DNA of 8,397 nucleotides, from NCBI GenBank assembly GCA_012032575.1, contig JAAUSP010000323.1, forward strand, positions 1 through 8,397, given 5' to 3'. Every line of letters begins with the position of its first letter. Positions within the stretch are counted from its first letter, which is position 1. The notes under the pieces are model-generated. The model was not told the DNA's origin. It saw nothing but the letters and a program-made list of their open reading frames with translations, and searched no databases. Positions 6,830-8,397 of this stretch are shown here, one piece after another. Both the position numbers and the translations under genes were made by a program. The stretch is from Anaerolineales bacterium (GTDB taxonomy: Bacteria; Chloroflexota; Anaerolineae; 4572-78; J111).

Positions 6830-6851
6830 GTTAATTTGGGAAAGAAAAGCT

Positions 6852-7580
6852 ATGGCTGTGTCCTCTCGGGCCGAAGTTGCGGTGCCCCGTGTGCTGGTTG
6901 TAGATGATGATGTTGAAGTCGCCAAATCTATTGAAGCCTCATTACGTAAGCAGTATCAGGTTCACGTAGTCTACAGCGGCATCGAAGCTATCAAAGAAGC
7001 CCGTCGCCACCGCCCCGACCTGATTGTACTGGATGTGGTGATGCCGGGCATGGATGGCCTGGAAACGTGCCGTGAACTGCGGGTTGATCCCGCCCTGGCC
7101 GATGTGCCAATTTTATTTCTCACCGCTCTGGGCCGCCCCGAAGATCGGGTAGCGGGGTTGCGGGCCGGCGCGGATGATTATCTGACCAAACCGTTTAATC
7201 TGGATGAATTACAGCTTAGGATTTCGGCTATTTTGCGCCGGGTCAATCAGACTCCCCCTGCTCCCCTCGTTTCAATCCTAAAAATTAAAGATTTAACTCT
7301 GGACCGGAACAGCTACCAGGTGACGACCAACAAAAAACAGGTGAAATTAACCCCGGTTGAGTTCGATTTGCTGGTTCATTTGATGATGCACCCAGACGAG
7401 GTTTTTACCAGCGACCGCCTGCTGCAAGAAGTTTGGGACTATCCCACCGAAAGCGGCAGCCCTGATCTGGTCCGTATGCACATTAGAAACTTGAGAAACA
7501 AAATTGAGGCCGATCCCAGCAATCCAGAGTTCATTATAACTATCCCCCGGCGGGGGTATACTATTGCTTCGGAACCGTAA
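6852..7580 (+). CDS. Two-component response regulator, OmpR/PhoB family
   Basis: This transcription factor of 242 residues is switched by phosphorylation. The receiver domain (about 12-125) has the acidic pocket D18-D20, the phosphoacceptor D61 in LDVVMPGMDG, T91 and K113 in the KPF motif, so all active-site residues are present. The C-terminal winged helix-turn-helix (about 140-240) shows the family features LTPVEFDLLVHLM, the recognition helix region SPDLVRMHIRNLRNKI and the wing IPRRGYTI. I chose the ATG at 6852, because the upstream in-frame GTG at 6828 lies inside the second promoter repeat and has no ribosome binding site, whereas GGGA (6838-6841) sits ten bases before the ATG. No histidine kinase gene is present in the window, so its signal is unknown. 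It has its own promoter upstream and two terminators downstream, and so appears monocistronic. Confidence 0.95.
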   Translation: MAVSSRAEVAVPRVLVVDDDVEVAKSIEASLRKQYQVHVVYSGIEAIKEARRHRPDLIVLDVVMPGMDGLETCRELRVDPALADVPILFLTALGRPEDRVAGLRAGADDYLTKPFNLDELQLRISAILRRVNQTPPAPLVSILKIKDLTLDRNSYQVTTNKKQVKLTPVEFDLLVHLMMHPDEVFTSDRLLQEVWDYPTESGSPDLVRMHIRNLRNKIEADPSNPEFIITIPRRGYTIASEP

Positions 7581-7632
7581 AATGAAGTAACGACGACTAA
7601 CTCTCAGGGTATGCCCACTTTTAGAACTTGTC

Positions 7633-7655
7633 AACCCCCAATTTCTGGGGGTTTT
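7633..7655 (+). terminator. First terminator of the response regulator gene
   Basis: AACCCCCA (7633-7640) pairs with TGGGGGTT (7646-7653) around a five-base ATTTC loop and is followed by two more T residues. The stem is strong but the T tract is short (four bases, two of them paired), so some read-through to the next terminator is likely. Confidence 0.65.
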
Positions 7656-7677
7656 AAATGGCAAACGTTTGACAAAC

Positions 7678-7717
7678 AAAAATCCCGCCTCGAAATCGAG
7701 GCGGGATTTATTTTTTT
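7678..7717. terminator. Strong bidirectional terminator between the response regulator and the 83-residue protein gene
   Basis: A perfect 13-bp stem (7680-7692 with 7697-7709) with the core ATCCCGCCTCG closes on an AAAT loop. On the plus strand it is followed by A and seven T residues (7711-7717). On the minus strand the transcript continues with TTTTTG after the stem, so it can also end the convergent small gene. Confidence 0.9.
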
Positions 7718-7743
7718 AACGATTGTTAACTCAACCAAAAGAA

Positions 7744-7995
7744 TTAACCGGCCAGGTCCATAATTTTTTGTTGTTCGGTCACGGGTTCTAGGGGTTTCGA
7801 GTTGCGGATGACCCGGATAGGACGGGTAGGAGCATTTGCTAAAGTTTTTTCAAGCTGATAGATTTCGGAGTGAAACGTGTCTGCTGATTGGGAAGATTCA
7901 ATGTGCCACTGCCCCTGGCTGACCCAATCGGTAAAGCTAACCAACTTCTCAACAATGGAATGCCTTTGTGCTGTGAGGCTCACAGGGAAACGCAT
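7744..7995 (-). CDS. Small protein of unknown function (83 residues)
   Basis: I do not recognise a family. The gene looks real because AAGGAAGGAG lies immediately upstream of the ATG (AAGGA has a five-base spacing) and a strong terminator follows 26 bases after the stop. The product is soluble, with no signal peptide, membrane segment or cysteine. A probable helix near 9-26 (TAQRHSIVEKLVSFTDWV) is followed by a polar loop, a second probable helix near 39-53 (ADTFHSEIYQLEKTL), a basic strand-like stretch RPIRVIRNSK (58-67) and an acidic/polar tail. It is flanked by the response regulator (convergent) and rtcA (divergent, about 200 bases away), and nothing ties it functionally to either. Confidence 0.65.
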   Translation of the reverse strand: MRFPVSLTAQRHSIVEKLVSFTDWVSQGQWHIESSQSADTFHSEIYQLEKTLANAPTRPIRVIRNSKPLEPVTEQQKIMDLAG

Positions 7996-8155
7996 CTCCT
8001 TCCTTAAGATTTAGCTGTTGTCCCTCTTTCTGCATATTCTGTTGTTTATTTTGTACTCCCTACAAGGATAAAATTTTAATAAATAGAGTTATCATGTTAC
8101 CTAAATAACTAAAGTTGGCAAATTTTGGCGGCTGATAAGGCTTTTTATTCCAACG

Positions 8156-8164
8156 TGGTATAAT
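8156..8164 (+). promoter_or_regulatory. Extended -10 promoter of rtcA
   Basis: TGG-TATAAT gives a perfect -10 hexamer with the extended TGn motif. No good -35 box is found at 16-18 bases, which extended -10 promoters tolerate. The start would be near 8171, with a leader of about 25 bases. The 200-base gap back to the small gene at 7995 is AT-rich and should also hold that gene's promoter, but I could not pick one with confidence. Confidence 0.6.
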
Positions 8165-8174
8165 TTAGGTATAG

Positions 8175-8397
<223 letters not shown>

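Noticed and set aside
6828..6851. GTG at 6828 as the start of the response regulator
   Set aside because: It lies inside the second promoter repeat, has no ribosome binding site and would add eight residues not typical of receiver domains; ATG 6852 is better supported.
8087..8110. AGTTAT-N12-ATAACT inverted repeat upstream of rtcA
   Set aside because: Six-base arms in an AT-rich intergenic stretch are expected by chance and there is no supporting context.

Overview
The window looks like ordinary chromosomal DNA of a free-living bacterium. The gene types together suggest Chloroflexota (Anaerolineae-like): a B-box zinc-finger membrane protein, a very large tandem class III cyclase with AAA ATPase and TPR domains, a SigA-like group 2 sigma factor and a PhoB-type regulator. 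This placement is inferred from gene types only; the window has no rRNA or other phylogenetic marker. Coding DNA has moderate GC content, intergenic DNA is AT-rich, and promoters are of the sigma-70 type (TTGACT-N17-GATAAT and TGn-TATAAT). I see no mobile element, CRISPR array, tRNA or rRNA.

Layout, left to right. At 14-586 (+) is a zinc-finger/four-helix membrane protein whose frame is open to the window edge, followed by an intrinsic terminator. At 699-4768 (+) is one large gene for a soluble-adenylyl-cyclase-like protein (cyclase domain 1, cyclase domain 2, AAA ATPase, about ten TPRs). A frameshift near 1686-1695 splits it into two open frames. It converges on a minus-strand sigma factor gene (4799-5722) across a bidirectional terminator whose loop contains the cyclase stop codon. 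Upstream of the sigma gene, on the same strand, is a stand-alone LON-domain protein (5888-6589), with a perfect inverted repeat across its stop. A divergent promoter region (6590-6851) serves the LON gene and a plus-strand OmpR/PhoB-family response regulator (6852-7580). Two hairpin terminators follow, the second bidirectional and shared with a convergent 83-residue protein of unknown function (7744-7995, -). At the right edge rtcA (RNA 3'-terminal phosphate cyclase) begins at 8196 (+) but is frameshifted after 48 codons by what looks like one extra T.

Most of the genes concern signalling and transcription control (cyclic nucleotide synthesis, a sigma factor, a response regulator), with one RNA-end-processing enzyme. 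Each has its own promoter or terminator, so they look like neighbours rather than one operon; only the LON-domain gene and the sigma gene could be co-transcribed. I found no convincing undescribed system. The main points are two single-base frameshifts that hide the true extent of two genes, the composite active site of the cyclase, and a repeat-rich promoter in front of the response regulator.
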